Of a stretch of 64,000 nucleotides of DNA, positions 35,301-42,108 are shown in pieces. Within the stretch, counting starts at the first letter, position 1. Each line of letters starts with the position of its first letter. The position numbers and the translations under genes are program-made. Under the pieces are notes generated by a model that was not told where the DNA came from, searched no databases, and worked only from the letters and a program-made list of their open reading frames with translations. The DNA is taken from NCBI RefSeq assembly GCF_901538265.1, contig NZ_LR593886.1, forward strand, positions 1,240,001 to 1,304,000, written 5' to 3'. This stretch comes from Gemmata massiliana. GTDB lineage: Bacteria > Planctomycetota > Planctomycetia > Gemmatales > Gemmataceae.

Positions 35301-35491
35301 AGGTACGCGACGAACTGCCCGTCGCGCGAGAGGGTTACGCTGCTCGCCGCGCGCCAGATGTCATACTCCGCGAACGTGAGCACCTTTTTGTTTGCGGGTT
35401 GGGCCGAAAGTGGGCCGGCGGACGCAACGATCAACCCGAATAGGGCAATCGCCGCGAACCCGCGCGGCAACGCGAGCGGAGCGCGCAGCAT
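32390..35491 (-). CDS. Secreted S9 (prolyl-oligopeptidase-family) serine peptidase
   Basis: 1033 residues from ATG 35491, which gives a signal peptide (MLRAPLALPRGFAAIALFGL...SAQP). The N-terminal two thirds are a WD40-like/PD40 beta-propeller with recurrent LSRDGQFVAYL- and FTPNGKKVLLP-type strands; a Pro-rich insertion (~165-190, TPEPGKTETKEPTAPPAKGK) interrupts it. The C-terminal ~260 residues are the alpha/beta-hydrolase: GINGQSWGGYQIAYMV (catalytic Ser), IHNDQDDAVPWYQG (Asp) and YNGEPHNL (His). This order matches S9C/acylaminoacyl-peptidase-like enzymes; it is longer than the usual ~650-700 residues because of the large propeller. Likely periplasmic peptide degradation. Monocistronic. 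Confidence 0.92.
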   Translation of the reverse strand: MLRAPLALPRGFAAIALFGLIVASAGPLSAQPANKKVLTFAEYDIWRAASSVTLSRDGQFVAYLVGAENADGEAVVRHVSTGKEYRFPRGVASGTPVLGTSPRFTPNGKKVLLPLTPTKAALDKAKSDKLKTDEYPKATIAIIDLASGKELDRITGSGSFQIGGEGDGFLIYRKPTTPEPGKTETKEPTAPPAKGKGKGPLPAPGGATAGPTRTYGSDLFIRDLSGSTDRTITEVSEYSLSADEQTLVYTVSSRKDEKNGVYALNPKFGTGGSPLKVGPGRYTNLIWDEKQTKLAFFFDDSQIPAATLAPPPHPAGSSVGTPITTTPSTPTPPRYRVFVWDRAAKTEPKPITRLPLGAIGGFGAITATAVATHAPAPAALNEVLGPDTPGIKKGWTISGNTLSFSQDGTKLYVATAPERAPQPTTPLADDIQLDIWHWKDANIQPMQKLRATQDRNRTFGAVLLLDTKQFRQLSDDEVTVQQAAVGDWAMSTDDRKYKHTTGYAFPVANDYALVNVRSGAKLPIATASTANFAIAPNGKYLLSFNGKDWSTVSVPDGKKVNLTEKLAVKFFDEEHDSPSDPPPYGAAQWTSDGKFVLLSDRYDIWKIAADGSGAENLTKVGRTQGLRFTLLRPRSPDDRSPLERTVDLSKPLLLGTENLRTYDTGFYRLESGTEPRLLLMGGRSYGNPIKAKDADVYLLTVQTFSQYPDYYVTSPDFNELTRVTDINPHVKNYNWGRAEQVRYTSTDGAPLTGILVKPENFDPSKKYPMVVYIYERLSENLHQFRVPNVTRGQVVNPTFYASNGYLVLMPDIAYKIGYPGPSAIKCVLPAIQAVVDKGFVDEKAIGINGQSWGGYQIAYMVTQTNRFKAAVAGAPVSNMVSAYDGIRWGTGLPRQFQYEKTQSRIGATLWETPMRYIENSPVFMADRVQTPLLMIHNDQDDAVPWYQGIEYFLALRRLGKEAYLLNYNGEPHNLAKKPAARDFAMRMFQFFEHHLKNKPAPEWMEKGVPYIDREKEKEQWRKQYGLRDDRYER

Positions 35492-35753
35492 GGGATGAGA
35501 CCTCTGCGGTGGGAACTGGGGCGGTAGCTCTAGTTTTATTCCCGAGTTTGCGCACGCGCGCCAGTCGTTTTCCCCAGCCTCGCCCAATTGCCCCAGTTGC
35601 CGGGTCGATTCAACCGGCAGGGTAGCTTCCCACAGCGCACTCGTCTGTATCATGAGGTAGACCCCGCGACCCGTCAGCGACGCCCACTTACTCAAGGCGG
35701 TTGGTATGATGCATACAACCGCTACACTTGCGGACGGGGCGCCTGGAGCGAAT

Positions 35754-36728
35754 ATGACCGATCCGGCGACAATCGAGAAACTGCGGCCGAAGCTGGACCC
35801 GTTCTACCGGGCGGTCGAGAGCGTGCTCATCGGTCAGCGTAAGTTGATCGACGGACTACTCATCGGGCTACTGACGGACGGGCACGTGCTGCTAGAAGGC
35901 GTGCCCGGGCTGGCGAAGACGCTCGCGGTGCGCACGGTCGCGAGCGCGCTGCACCTCAAGTTCGCCCGCGTCCAGTTCACGCCCGACCTGCTACCCGCGG
36001 ACGTGATCGGCACGCAGATTTACAACCCGCGGACCGGCGATTTCACCGTGAAGCAGGGACCGGTGTTCGCGAACGTCGTGCTGGCTGATGAGATCAACCG
36101 CGCGCCCGCGAAGGTGCAGAGCGCGTTACTGGAAGCGATGGCCGAACGTCAGGTCACCATCGGTGAGAGCACGCTCCGGCTCCCACGGCCGTTTTTCGTG
36201 CTCGCCACGCAGAACCCCATCGAGCAGGAGGGCACGTACCCGCTCCCCGAAGCGCAGGTGGACCGGTTCATGCTCAAGGTGGTGATCGACTACCCGAGCC
36301 GCGCGGACGAACTGGCGGTTCTGGACCGAATGGGCGGTTTGGCCACGAGCGTGGAAATCCCCCCTGCCCTTGAAGCGAACGAATTAGAAGAGTTGCGACG
36401 TGCAGCGGATTCGGTATACGTCGACGCGAAGGTGAAGGAGTACATGATCGACGTGATCCGCGCCACGCGCAAGCCGGCGGATTACGGACTCGATATGACC
36501 GGGCTGATTCAGTTGGGTGCGAGCACCCGGGCCGCAATCGCGCTGCTGCGTGCGGCCAAGGCGCATGCTTTCCTCGTGGGCCGCGGGTACGTGACGCCCG
36601 AAGACGTAAAAGCCGCCGCGCCCGACGTGCTGCGCCACCGCCTCGTGATCTCCTTCGAGGCCGAGGCCGAAGACCTGCGCCCCGAATCGCTCGTCAAACA
36701 GGTACTGGACCGATTACCGGTACCGTGA
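35754..36728 (+). CDS. MoxR-type AAA+ ATPase
   Basis: 324 residues. I choose ATG 35754 (GGAG 6 nt upstream) over ATG 35706, which adds an atypical leader. Walker A GVPGLAKT, Walker B VVLADEINRAPAKVQSALLEAM, sensor-1 VLATQNPIEQEGTYPLPEAQVDRF and the MoxR C-terminal lid (DYGLDMTGLIQLGASTRAAI...YVTPEDVKAAAPDVLRHRL) are all present. MoxR ATPases are chaperone-like and usually sit beside DUF58 and von Willebrand A-domain genes; here no such partner follows, as lgt comes next. It may be an orphan copy. Short intergenic DNA (36729-36857) follows. Confidence 0.93.
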   Translation: MTDPATIEKLRPKLDPFYRAVESVLIGQRKLIDGLLIGLLTDGHVLLEGVPGLAKTLAVRTVASALHLKFARVQFTPDLLPADVIGTQIYNPRTGDFTVKQGPVFANVVLADEINRAPAKVQSALLEAMAERQVTIGESTLRLPRPFFVLATQNPIEQEGTYPLPEAQVDRFMLKVVIDYPSRADELAVLDRMGGLATSVEIPPALEANELEELRRAADSVYVDAKVKEYMIDVIRATRKPADYGLDMTGLIQLGASTRAAIALLRAAKAHAFLVGRGYVTPEDVKAAAPDVLRHRLVISFEAEAEDLRPESLVKQVLDRLPVP

Positions 36729-36857
36729 TTCTGGCGACCATTAGTTGTTTGTTTTAGCCCCGGAGGGGCGTGAGATGGTAGCCAGAGGTGGAGCGCAGCG
36801 CAACCCCTGGTAGGCTGAAGACAGCAAGCGGCACCGGCTGCCCGCAAGGAATACCTC
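36729..36857. other. Short repeat-like intergenic segment
   Basis: Between MoxR and lgt: TTTTAGCCCCGGAGGGGCGT then GGTAGCCAGAGGTGGAGCGC and GCAACCCCTGGTAG. This resembles an interspersed sequence I recall in several planctomycete genomes; a partly similar CCCGGATGGGGCGTGA occurs at 43556-43571. Not tested by search. Confidence 0.35.
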
Positions 36858-38228
36858 ATGCAACAAGTTCTGTTCACGATCCCGTTCTTCAAAGGCTCGT
36901 TCCCGCCCGACGGCATCCCGATGTACGGGTTCGGGGCGATGCTGTTCGTGTGCTTCGTCGCGGTGACGGTGTGGGGATCGCGGCGCGCCAAGCGGACCGC
37001 GAACATGCCGCCCGAGCGGTTCCAGGACATGGTCATCTGGCTGTTCGTGTCCGGGCTGGTCGGCGCCCGCACGTTGTACATGATCCAATACTCTCACCAC
37101 TTCCCGGACCAGAGCATCGCCGGGCTGATCGGCGCGTTCTTCAAGATCTGGGAAGGCGGGATCATCTTCTACGGGTCCGCGCTCGGCGGGGTGATCGGCT
37201 ACGGCCTCTTCTACTACTTCGTCCTGCGCCGGCTCGACGTGTCGGGCTGGCGCCTCGCGGACGCGGTGGCCCCGCTGCTCGCACTCGGTCTGGCGATCGG
37301 CCGGATCGGGTGCTACCTCAACGGCTGCTGTTGGGGACAGGTCGCATGTGAAGAGTGCCGCCCGGTGCCGCTCGGAGCCGCGCACTTTCCGATGCTTCCG
37401 GCGCACGCGCGCCAGTTGCTCGTGCGCGAACAGCATCTCCAGACGGCCACCGGGTTCACGATCGAACCCCGGCAGGTCGGGAACCCCTTTGAAGACCCGC
37501 GTGCGGTCGTGGCTAGTGTGGAAACCGATTCGGCGGCCGACCGCGCCGGCGTGAAGTCCGGCGACCGTATCACTAAAGTGAACGACCGGCCGAACTACAT
37601 CGTCATCGAACTCAGCGGGTCAGACGAAAAAGCGCAAGCGACCGCGGATGCGTTCAAAGCGAAGGGCGCGGAGGTCGAAACCGGTCCCGGTGGGCGGCTC
37701 CGCGTGCTGTTCGATTCGTTCGAGAAGTACCGCGACGCGCGGCTCGCGGTCTTCGGCGGCGCGGAGGGCGCCATCACGCGCGATTACTTCGACGTGCTGG
37801 TGAGCGAATGGCCGCGTGGGAGATCGGAACTGAAGCTCACGGTCGAACGTGGCGCGGAGCAGCCGGAACTGCGGTTCGCGCCCGCGACCATCGGGCTGTA
37901 CCCGACGCAGCTCTACGAAACCGTGAGCATGGTACTCCTCATCCTGTTGTTGGTCGCGTACTATCCGTACCGCCGGCACGACGGACAGGTGATGGTGCTC
38001 CTCATGGTCGGCTACGCGATTCACCGGTTCATCAACGAATCGCTCCGGATCGAGCCGACCATCGGCGGCGGGCTGACGCTCTCGCAGTGGGGGAGCGTCG
38101 TGATTTTCGCGGCCGCGGTTGGCATCGAAGCGTACTTGTGGCTCACGATGCCGTCGCGCTGGTCGGGGCAATTGCCTCCAGACGAACCGGCCACTCACCC
38201 GAATCCCGGGGTAGCTCCCGCGCAGTGA
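36858..38228 (+). CDS. lgt: Prolipoprotein diacylglyceryl transferase with inserted PDZ-like domain
   Basis: 456 residues against ~290 in E. coli Lgt; ATG 36858 has AAGGA 7 nt upstream. Lgt attaches diacylglycerol to the lipobox Cys of prolipoproteins at the inner membrane. The core is present: IPMYGFGAMLF (TM1), GLVGARTLYMI, IWEGGIIFYGSALGGVIGYG and GRIGCYLNGCCWG (148-160, the Lgt signature with two extra Cys), then YPTQLYE (348-354) and HRFINESLRIEP. Between 161 and 345 lies a ~185-residue insertion at the place of a short loop; it includes a PDZ-like unit (VVASVETDSAADRAGVKSGD...ITKVNDRPNYIVI). The many lipoproteins here are its expected clients. Confidence 0.92.
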   Translation: MQQVLFTIPFFKGSFPPDGIPMYGFGAMLFVCFVAVTVWGSRRAKRTANMPPERFQDMVIWLFVSGLVGARTLYMIQYSHHFPDQSIAGLIGAFFKIWEGGIIFYGSALGGVIGYGLFYYFVLRRLDVSGWRLADAVAPLLALGLAIGRIGCYLNGCCWGQVACEECRPVPLGAAHFPMLPAHARQLLVREQHLQTATGFTIEPRQVGNPFEDPRAVVASVETDSAADRAGVKSGDRITKVNDRPNYIVIELSGSDEKAQATADAFKAKGAEVETGPGGRLRVLFDSFEKYRDARLAVFGGAEGAITRDYFDVLVSEWPRGRSELKLTVERGAEQPELRFAPATIGLYPTQLYETVSMVLLILLLVAYYPYRRHDGQVMVLLMVGYAIHRFINESLRIEPTIGGGLTLSQWGSVVIFAAAVGIEAYLWLTMPSRWSGQLPPDEPATHPNPGVAPAQ

Positions 38229-38275
38229 GCGGGATGCGGTTTGATACTCACGCGACTCTCCCGAGGTAACCACGC

Positions 38276-39700
38276 ATGGACCGCCGCGAGTTTCTGGCCG
38301 CTTCTGCTGCGAGTGCCGTCGGCGTATCGGGGAGCCTGCGCTCCGCGTGCGCCGCGGAGACTCCCGGGTTCGCTTCACCAAAGGAGGCGATGAAGGGACC
38401 GCGCGAGGAGCTGCTTTTCGTCACCTGCACTTACGCGAACACCGGGATCGACAAGCCCGATTACCTCGCGGTGGTGGACGTGAAGCCCGGTTCCAAGACG
38501 CACGGACAGGTCGTTCACCGGCTGAAAATGCCGAAGGTCGGTGACGAACTGCACCACTTCGGCTGGAACATTTGCTCCTCGTGTCACGGCAAACCGGGCG
38601 ATCGCCGGTACCTCATCGTGCCCGGTCTGAAGTCGGGCCGGATTCACATCATTGATGCGAAAGACCCGCTCGCGCTGAAGGTCCACAAGGTGATCGAGCC
38701 GGAGGAGATCGCGAAGAAGGCCGATCTGTCCGCGCCGCACACGGCCCACTGCTTGCCGACCGGCGAAATCATGCTCTCGATGCTCGGTAACGCGAAAGGC
38801 GAGGCTCCTGGCGGGTTCCTGCTGCTCGACGACAAATACGAGATCAAAGGACGGTGGGAAAAAGACTTGGCGGGGATGAACTTCAACTACGACTTCTGGT
38901 ACCAACCGCGACACAACGCGATGGTGTCGAGCGAGTGGGCCGCGCCGAAGACGTTCGCTCCCGGGCCGAACTTCGACGACGTGAAGGCCGGCAAGTACGG
39001 CCAGAAGATCCACGTGTGGGACTGGAAAGAGCGGAAGATCAAGCAGTCCTTCGATTTGGGGGCGGCGGCGATCCCACTGGAAGTGCGGTTCCTCCACGAC
39101 CCGTCCCGACCGATCGGATTCGTTGGTGCGGCGCTGAGCAGCACGATGTGGCGGTTCGCGACTGATGGCCAGGATGGTCAGAAGTGGGCTGCCGACAAGG
39201 TCATCGAACTTGCGCCGGTTAAGAACGACACGTTCCCCGGCGGAGCGGTGCCGGGGCTCATCAGCGACTTCGTGATCTCGATGGACGATCGCTTCTTGTA
39301 TCTGGCTACGTGGTTGCACGGCGAGGTGAAACAGTACGACATCACCGACCCCAGCAAACCGAAGCTCACGGGCACCGTGAAACTCGGCGGCGCGCTCGGC
39401 AAGCCGGAAAAGCTGAAGGGGAAAGAGCTGAGCGGCGGCCCGCAAATGCTGCAACTCTCGCTCGACGGCAAGCGACTGTACGCGACGAACTCGCTCTACA
39501 GCACGTGGGACAACGTCTTCTACCCGGATCTGGGGAAGCGAGGCTCGTGGATGGTGCAGATCGACTGCGACACCGAGAAGGGTGGGCTGGCGCTGAACGA
39601 CAAGTTCTGTGTGGACTTCGGCCAAGAGCCGGACGGCCCGAGCCGCGCGCACGAGGTCCGCTACCCGGGCGGTGACTGCACGAGTGACATTTTCAGTTGA
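38276..39700 (+). CDS. Selenium-binding protein 56 / methanethiol oxidase homologue (Tat-exported)
   Basis: 474 residues, start ATG 38276 with GAGG upstream. MDRREFLAASAASAVGVSGS is a twin-arginine-like leader (D-R-R-E-F-L), so the protein is probably exported folded. The mature part is SBP56: TYANTGIDKPDYLAVVDVKP, WNICSSCHGKPGDRRYLIVPGL, SAPHTAHCLPTGEIMLSMLG, YDFWYQPRHNAMVSSEWAAPK and LYATNSLYSTWDNVFYP. Bacterial homologues (MtoX) oxidise methanethiol to formaldehyde, sulfide and peroxide using copper. The Cys pair CSSCHG is the conserved selenium/metal-linked motif. The SUI1 fusion gene starts 6 nt downstream, so they are probably co-transcribed. Confidence 0.92.
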   Translation: MDRREFLAASAASAVGVSGSLRSACAAETPGFASPKEAMKGPREELLFVTCTYANTGIDKPDYLAVVDVKPGSKTHGQVVHRLKMPKVGDELHHFGWNICSSCHGKPGDRRYLIVPGLKSGRIHIIDAKDPLALKVHKVIEPEEIAKKADLSAPHTAHCLPTGEIMLSMLGNAKGEAPGGFLLLDDKYEIKGRWEKDLAGMNFNYDFWYQPRHNAMVSSEWAAPKTFAPGPNFDDVKAGKYGQKIHVWDWKERKIKQSFDLGAAAIPLEVRFLHDPSRPIGFVGAALSSTMWRFATDGQDGQKWAADKVIELAPVKNDTFPGGAVPGLISDFVISMDDRFLYLATWLHGEVKQYDITDPSKPKLTGTVKLGGALGKPEKLKGKELSGGPQMLQLSLDGKRLYATNSLYSTWDNVFYPDLGKRGSWMVQIDCDTEKGGLALNDKFCVDFGQEPDGPSRAHEVRYPGGDCTSDIFS

Positions 39701-39706
39701 GATCGC

Positions 39707-40273
39707 ATGGCGAAAGTATTTCGTACCACTCTGTTCGTTTCCGCCGACCTCGCGAAAGCCGAGGGCGCGCGGGCGGCATTTGACTCCGCCGCCGGGCGCC
39801 TGGGGATGCCCTGGCGCGGGGTGACGGTCGCGCCGGCCGCGTTCGCGGGTGTGGAAGTGATCGTTCCGCTCGACGGCTCCGCGCCGGACGGCTGGACCGG
39901 TCGCGTCGAGAAGTGGGCGGCCGGTGACACGGGCGCTGCGGCCGCGGGTCTGATCGCACGGCTGCTTGGCGGCAGCGACGAGGAACTGCCACCCAAGCCC
40001 GCTTCCCCGCCACCGCCGGCGCCGCCGAAGAAGGTTCACACGGTAAAACTGAGTCGCGAAACCGCCGGGCGGAAGGGAAAGGGCGTCACGGTGGTGTCCG
40101 AGTTACCGCTCGGTGAGGACGCACTGAAGGAACTCGCGACGCAGCTCAAGAACAAGTGCGGCACCGGCGGCACCGCGAAGGACGGCCGAATCGAGATCCA
40201 GGGCGACCACCGCGACAAACTTGCACAGGAACTGGAGAAACTCGGCTACAAGGTGAAACGCTCTGGTGGGTAA
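39707..40273 (+). CDS. SUI1/eIF1-like protein with an N-terminal degenerate domain
   Basis: 188 residues, six nt after the SBP56 stop. Residues ~109-186 are SUI1/YciH-like: KGVTVVSELPLGEDALKELATQLKNKCGTGGTAKDGRIEIQGDHRDK, written here in two parts (KGVTVVSELPLGEDALKELA and KNKCGTGGTAKDGRIEIQGD), a translation-initiation fidelity fold. A Pro-rich linker (95-108) joins it to residues 1-92 (TLFVSADLAKAEGARAAFDS, AAGRLGMPWRGVTV). That part lines up by eye with low-molecular-weight phosphotyrosine phosphatases (F-L-C-T-G-N-Y-Y-R-S...GLPWRAESRG), but the catalytic C-x5-R loop is missing. If real, it is a dead phosphatase-like domain fused to SUI1. Confidence 0.75.
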   Translation: MAKVFRTTLFVSADLAKAEGARAAFDSAAGRLGMPWRGVTVAPAAFAGVEVIVPLDGSAPDGWTGRVEKWAAGDTGAAAAGLIARLLGGSDEELPPKPASPPPPAPPKKVHTVKLSRETAGRKGKGVTVVSELPLGEDALKELATQLKNKCGTGGTAKDGRIEIQGDHRDKLAQELEKLGYKVKRSGG

Positions 40274-40275
40274 TA

Positions 40276-40342
40276 GGGCGAACGGCCGGTGTAAGCCGGC
40301 CGGTGAGAACCGGATGGCCGGTGTGTCTCCACCGGCCGTTCG
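40276..40342. repeat. REP-like palindrome, copy 3
   Basis: GGGCGAACGGCCGGTGTAAG then CCGGCCGGTGAG and a second half GGCCGGTGTGTCTCCACCGG with CCGTTCGC: two palindromic halves facing each other. It sits between convergent stops at 40273 (+) and 40355 (-). Confidence 0.8.
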
Positions 40343-40354
40343 CATCACTTCGCA

Positions 40355-40819
40355 TCACTCTTTCGTCACTAACTCGAACAGATGCCGTGCGGCACGCCCG
40401 CTGATGGCGCCGTGCTTCAGCAGTTCCGCGGCGATCAGTTGCACCGCTTTCCAGTTCCCCTCGTCCGCGAGCATGTACTCGACCTTGTCCAGCATCCGCT
40501 GCTCGTAGCGCTCGACTTGGCGATCGGACTTGCGCTCCAGTGCGAGGCGGCGCACGAATCGTAGATCCTGCCCGGCTTCCTCCGTCGCGTAAGTTCCGGT
40601 GTGCCGGGCCTCGGCCGCCATGCCGCCGAGCGCGATCAGGATCTCGCGCTCCACCCAGTCGTCGGTCGGCTTCGCGCTACCCCGACCAAAGCGGCACTCG
40701 CCCATGCGCTCGCGGTTCGGCAGCACGCTCACTTTGTGGATGGTGCGCCCGAGGGCCAGCGCGATCACCGCGTGCCCGGCCTCGTGGTACGCGGTCACTT
40801 CGTCGTGGGGCTGTTCCAT
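40355..40819 (-). CDS. Stand-alone M41-like HEAGH metallopeptidase
   Basis: 154 residues from ATG 40819 (a GTG at 40825 is possible). The zinc motif is HEAGH (12-16) in TAYHEAGHAVIALALGRTIHKVS, the same segment found in FtsH (M41), with REILIALGGMAAEARHTGTYATEEAGQDLRF resembling the FtsH region that supplies the third zinc ligand (Asp), written in full across the strand as GGMAAEARHTGTYATEEAGQ. There is no AAA domain, TM helix or signal peptide, so if it cleaves anything it does so without its own unfolding motor, or with a partner. Length (154 versus ~650 for FtsH) is in keeping with a domain-only protein. Confidence 0.8.
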   Translation of the reverse strand: MEQPHDEVTAYHEAGHAVIALALGRTIHKVSVLPNRERMGECRFGRGSAKPTDDWVEREILIALGGMAAEARHTGTYATEEAGQDLRFVRRLALERKSDRQVERYEQRMLDKVEYMLADEGNWKAVQLIAAELLKHGAISGRAARHLFELVTKE

Positions 40820-40952
40820 GCCCACATTTTACGCGCGTGAGAATGATCCAGAAAGTCGCTCCGGCACCCATTGACGCGGGCGCCCCCACCGCGACAATTG
40901 GCGTGCCGCGTTCGCGCGGTTCCCGCCCCACAACCTCCCTCCCAGGTGCGTT

Positions 40953-41987
40953 ATGTTTCGTCCGTTACTCGCCGGCGTGTTCGTTGCCGGTTTGCTCGCT
41001 GCTACGGGTTCCCCGGATTCGATCGCGCAAGACAAAAAGGACGCCCCCAAGAAACCAGCGCGCATTGCGATCGCGGAGCCGACTGAGGCTGTCAAAGATC
41101 CCGATTTCGCGATCCAGGGCGAGTACGAAGGGGAGGTCAAAACCGGCGACCAGACCGTTAAGGTCGGTATTCAACTGGTCGCGAAAGGCGACGGGAAGTT
41201 CTTCGGCAAAGCGTATTACGGCGGGCTCCCGGGTGCTGGGTGGGACGGGAAGATGTCGAAGGTCGGCACCGCGGAACGCACCGGTGACAAAAAAGCGACA
41301 CTGAAGGACGACAAGGGGAACGTCGTCGGGGAACTGGTCGACGGCACCATTACGATCAAGGGCGAGGCCATCGGCACCGTCAAGAAGGTCGATCGCACGT
41401 CCAAGACGATCGGCGCGAAGCCGCTCGCGGACGCCGTCGTGCTGTTCGGCGGTGAGGGCGACGAGAAGAACTGGAACGGCGGGAAGTTGGTCACGCTCTC
41501 GGACGGGAAGTACCTCGACGTGGGCGTGACGAGCAAGCAGAAGTTCGGCGCGTTCAAAGCGCACGTCGAGTTCCGCCTCCCGTGGATGCCGAACAGCACC
41601 GGCCAGGGGCGCGGGAACAGCGGGGTGTACTTCCAGAACCGCTACGAGTGCCAGGTGCTCGACAGCTTCGGGCTGTCCGGCGAGAACAACGAGTGCGGCG
41701 GCATCTACACGCAGCACAAGCCGAGCGTGAACATGTGCCTGCCGCCGCTGGCGTGGCAGACGTATGACATCGAGTTCACCCCCGCGCAGTTCGACGCGAA
41801 CGGCAAGAAGACCAAGAACGCTCGCGCGACGGTCTACCACAACGGCGTGAAGATCCACGACAACATCGAGTTCCCGAAGGAGTGTCCCGGCGGTCAGAAG
41901 GAAGACGCGAACCCCGGATCGTTCCAGTTCCAGAACCACGGCGACCCGGTCGTGTACCGCAACGTGTGGGTCGTCGAAGTGAAGTAG
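40953..41987 (+). CDS. Secreted DUF1080 (3-keto-disaccharide hydrolase-type) protein
   Basis: 344 residues from ATG 40953. A signal peptide (MFRPLLAGVFVAGLLAATGS...SIAQ) is followed by a beta-rich N-terminal part (IQGEYEGEVKTGDQTVKVGI...) that may be a separate domain, then DUF1080 from ~160: VVLFGGEGDEKNWNGGKLVT, FGAFKAHVEFRLPWMPNSTG, GRGNSGVYFQNRYECQVLDS, and DPVVYRNVWVVEVK. The concanavalin-like fold is common in planctomycetes as a polysaccharide-related or 3-ketoglucoside hydrolase. In many family members Glu/Asp in the EFR and YECQVLDS strands are important; those are present. Divergent from the HEAGH gene. Confidence 0.88.
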   Translation: MFRPLLAGVFVAGLLAATGSPDSIAQDKKDAPKKPARIAIAEPTEAVKDPDFAIQGEYEGEVKTGDQTVKVGIQLVAKGDGKFFGKAYYGGLPGAGWDGKMSKVGTAERTGDKKATLKDDKGNVVGELVDGTITIKGEAIGTVKKVDRTSKTIGAKPLADAVVLFGGEGDEKNWNGGKLVTLSDGKYLDVGVTSKQKFGAFKAHVEFRLPWMPNSTGQGRGNSGVYFQNRYECQVLDSFGLSGENNECGGIYTQHKPSVNMCLPPLAWQTYDIEFTPAQFDANGKKTKNARATVYHNGVKIHDNIEFPKECPGGQKEDANPGSFQFQNHGDPVVYRNVWVVEVK

Positions 41988-41994
41988 CGATCAC

Positions 41995-42079
41995 AGAAGC
42001 GATTTTTGACAGGATGAACGGGATCGGAATCGGTGTTTTGATCCTGTTCATCCTGTTGATCCTGTCAAAAATCGCTTCT
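41995..42079. repeat. 21-bp inverted repeat with 9-nt-periodic CCTGTT repeats
   Basis: Arms 41995-42015 and 42059-42079 (AGAAGCGATTTTTGACAGGA...) are exact reverse complements. The loop's right side reads ATCCTGTTC ATCCTGTTG ATCCTGTCA, a 9-nt period. A related form occurs at 53876-53902. It lies between the DUF1080 gene and the sulfatase (same strand). Confidence 0.8.
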
Positions 42080-42108
42080 TCCGAAGCATTCCATTCAGAA
42101 GCACAACT

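Noticed and set aside
38375-40039. 554-codon minus-strand frame over the SBP56 gene
   Set aside because: Antisense shadow of a clear SBP56 homologue.
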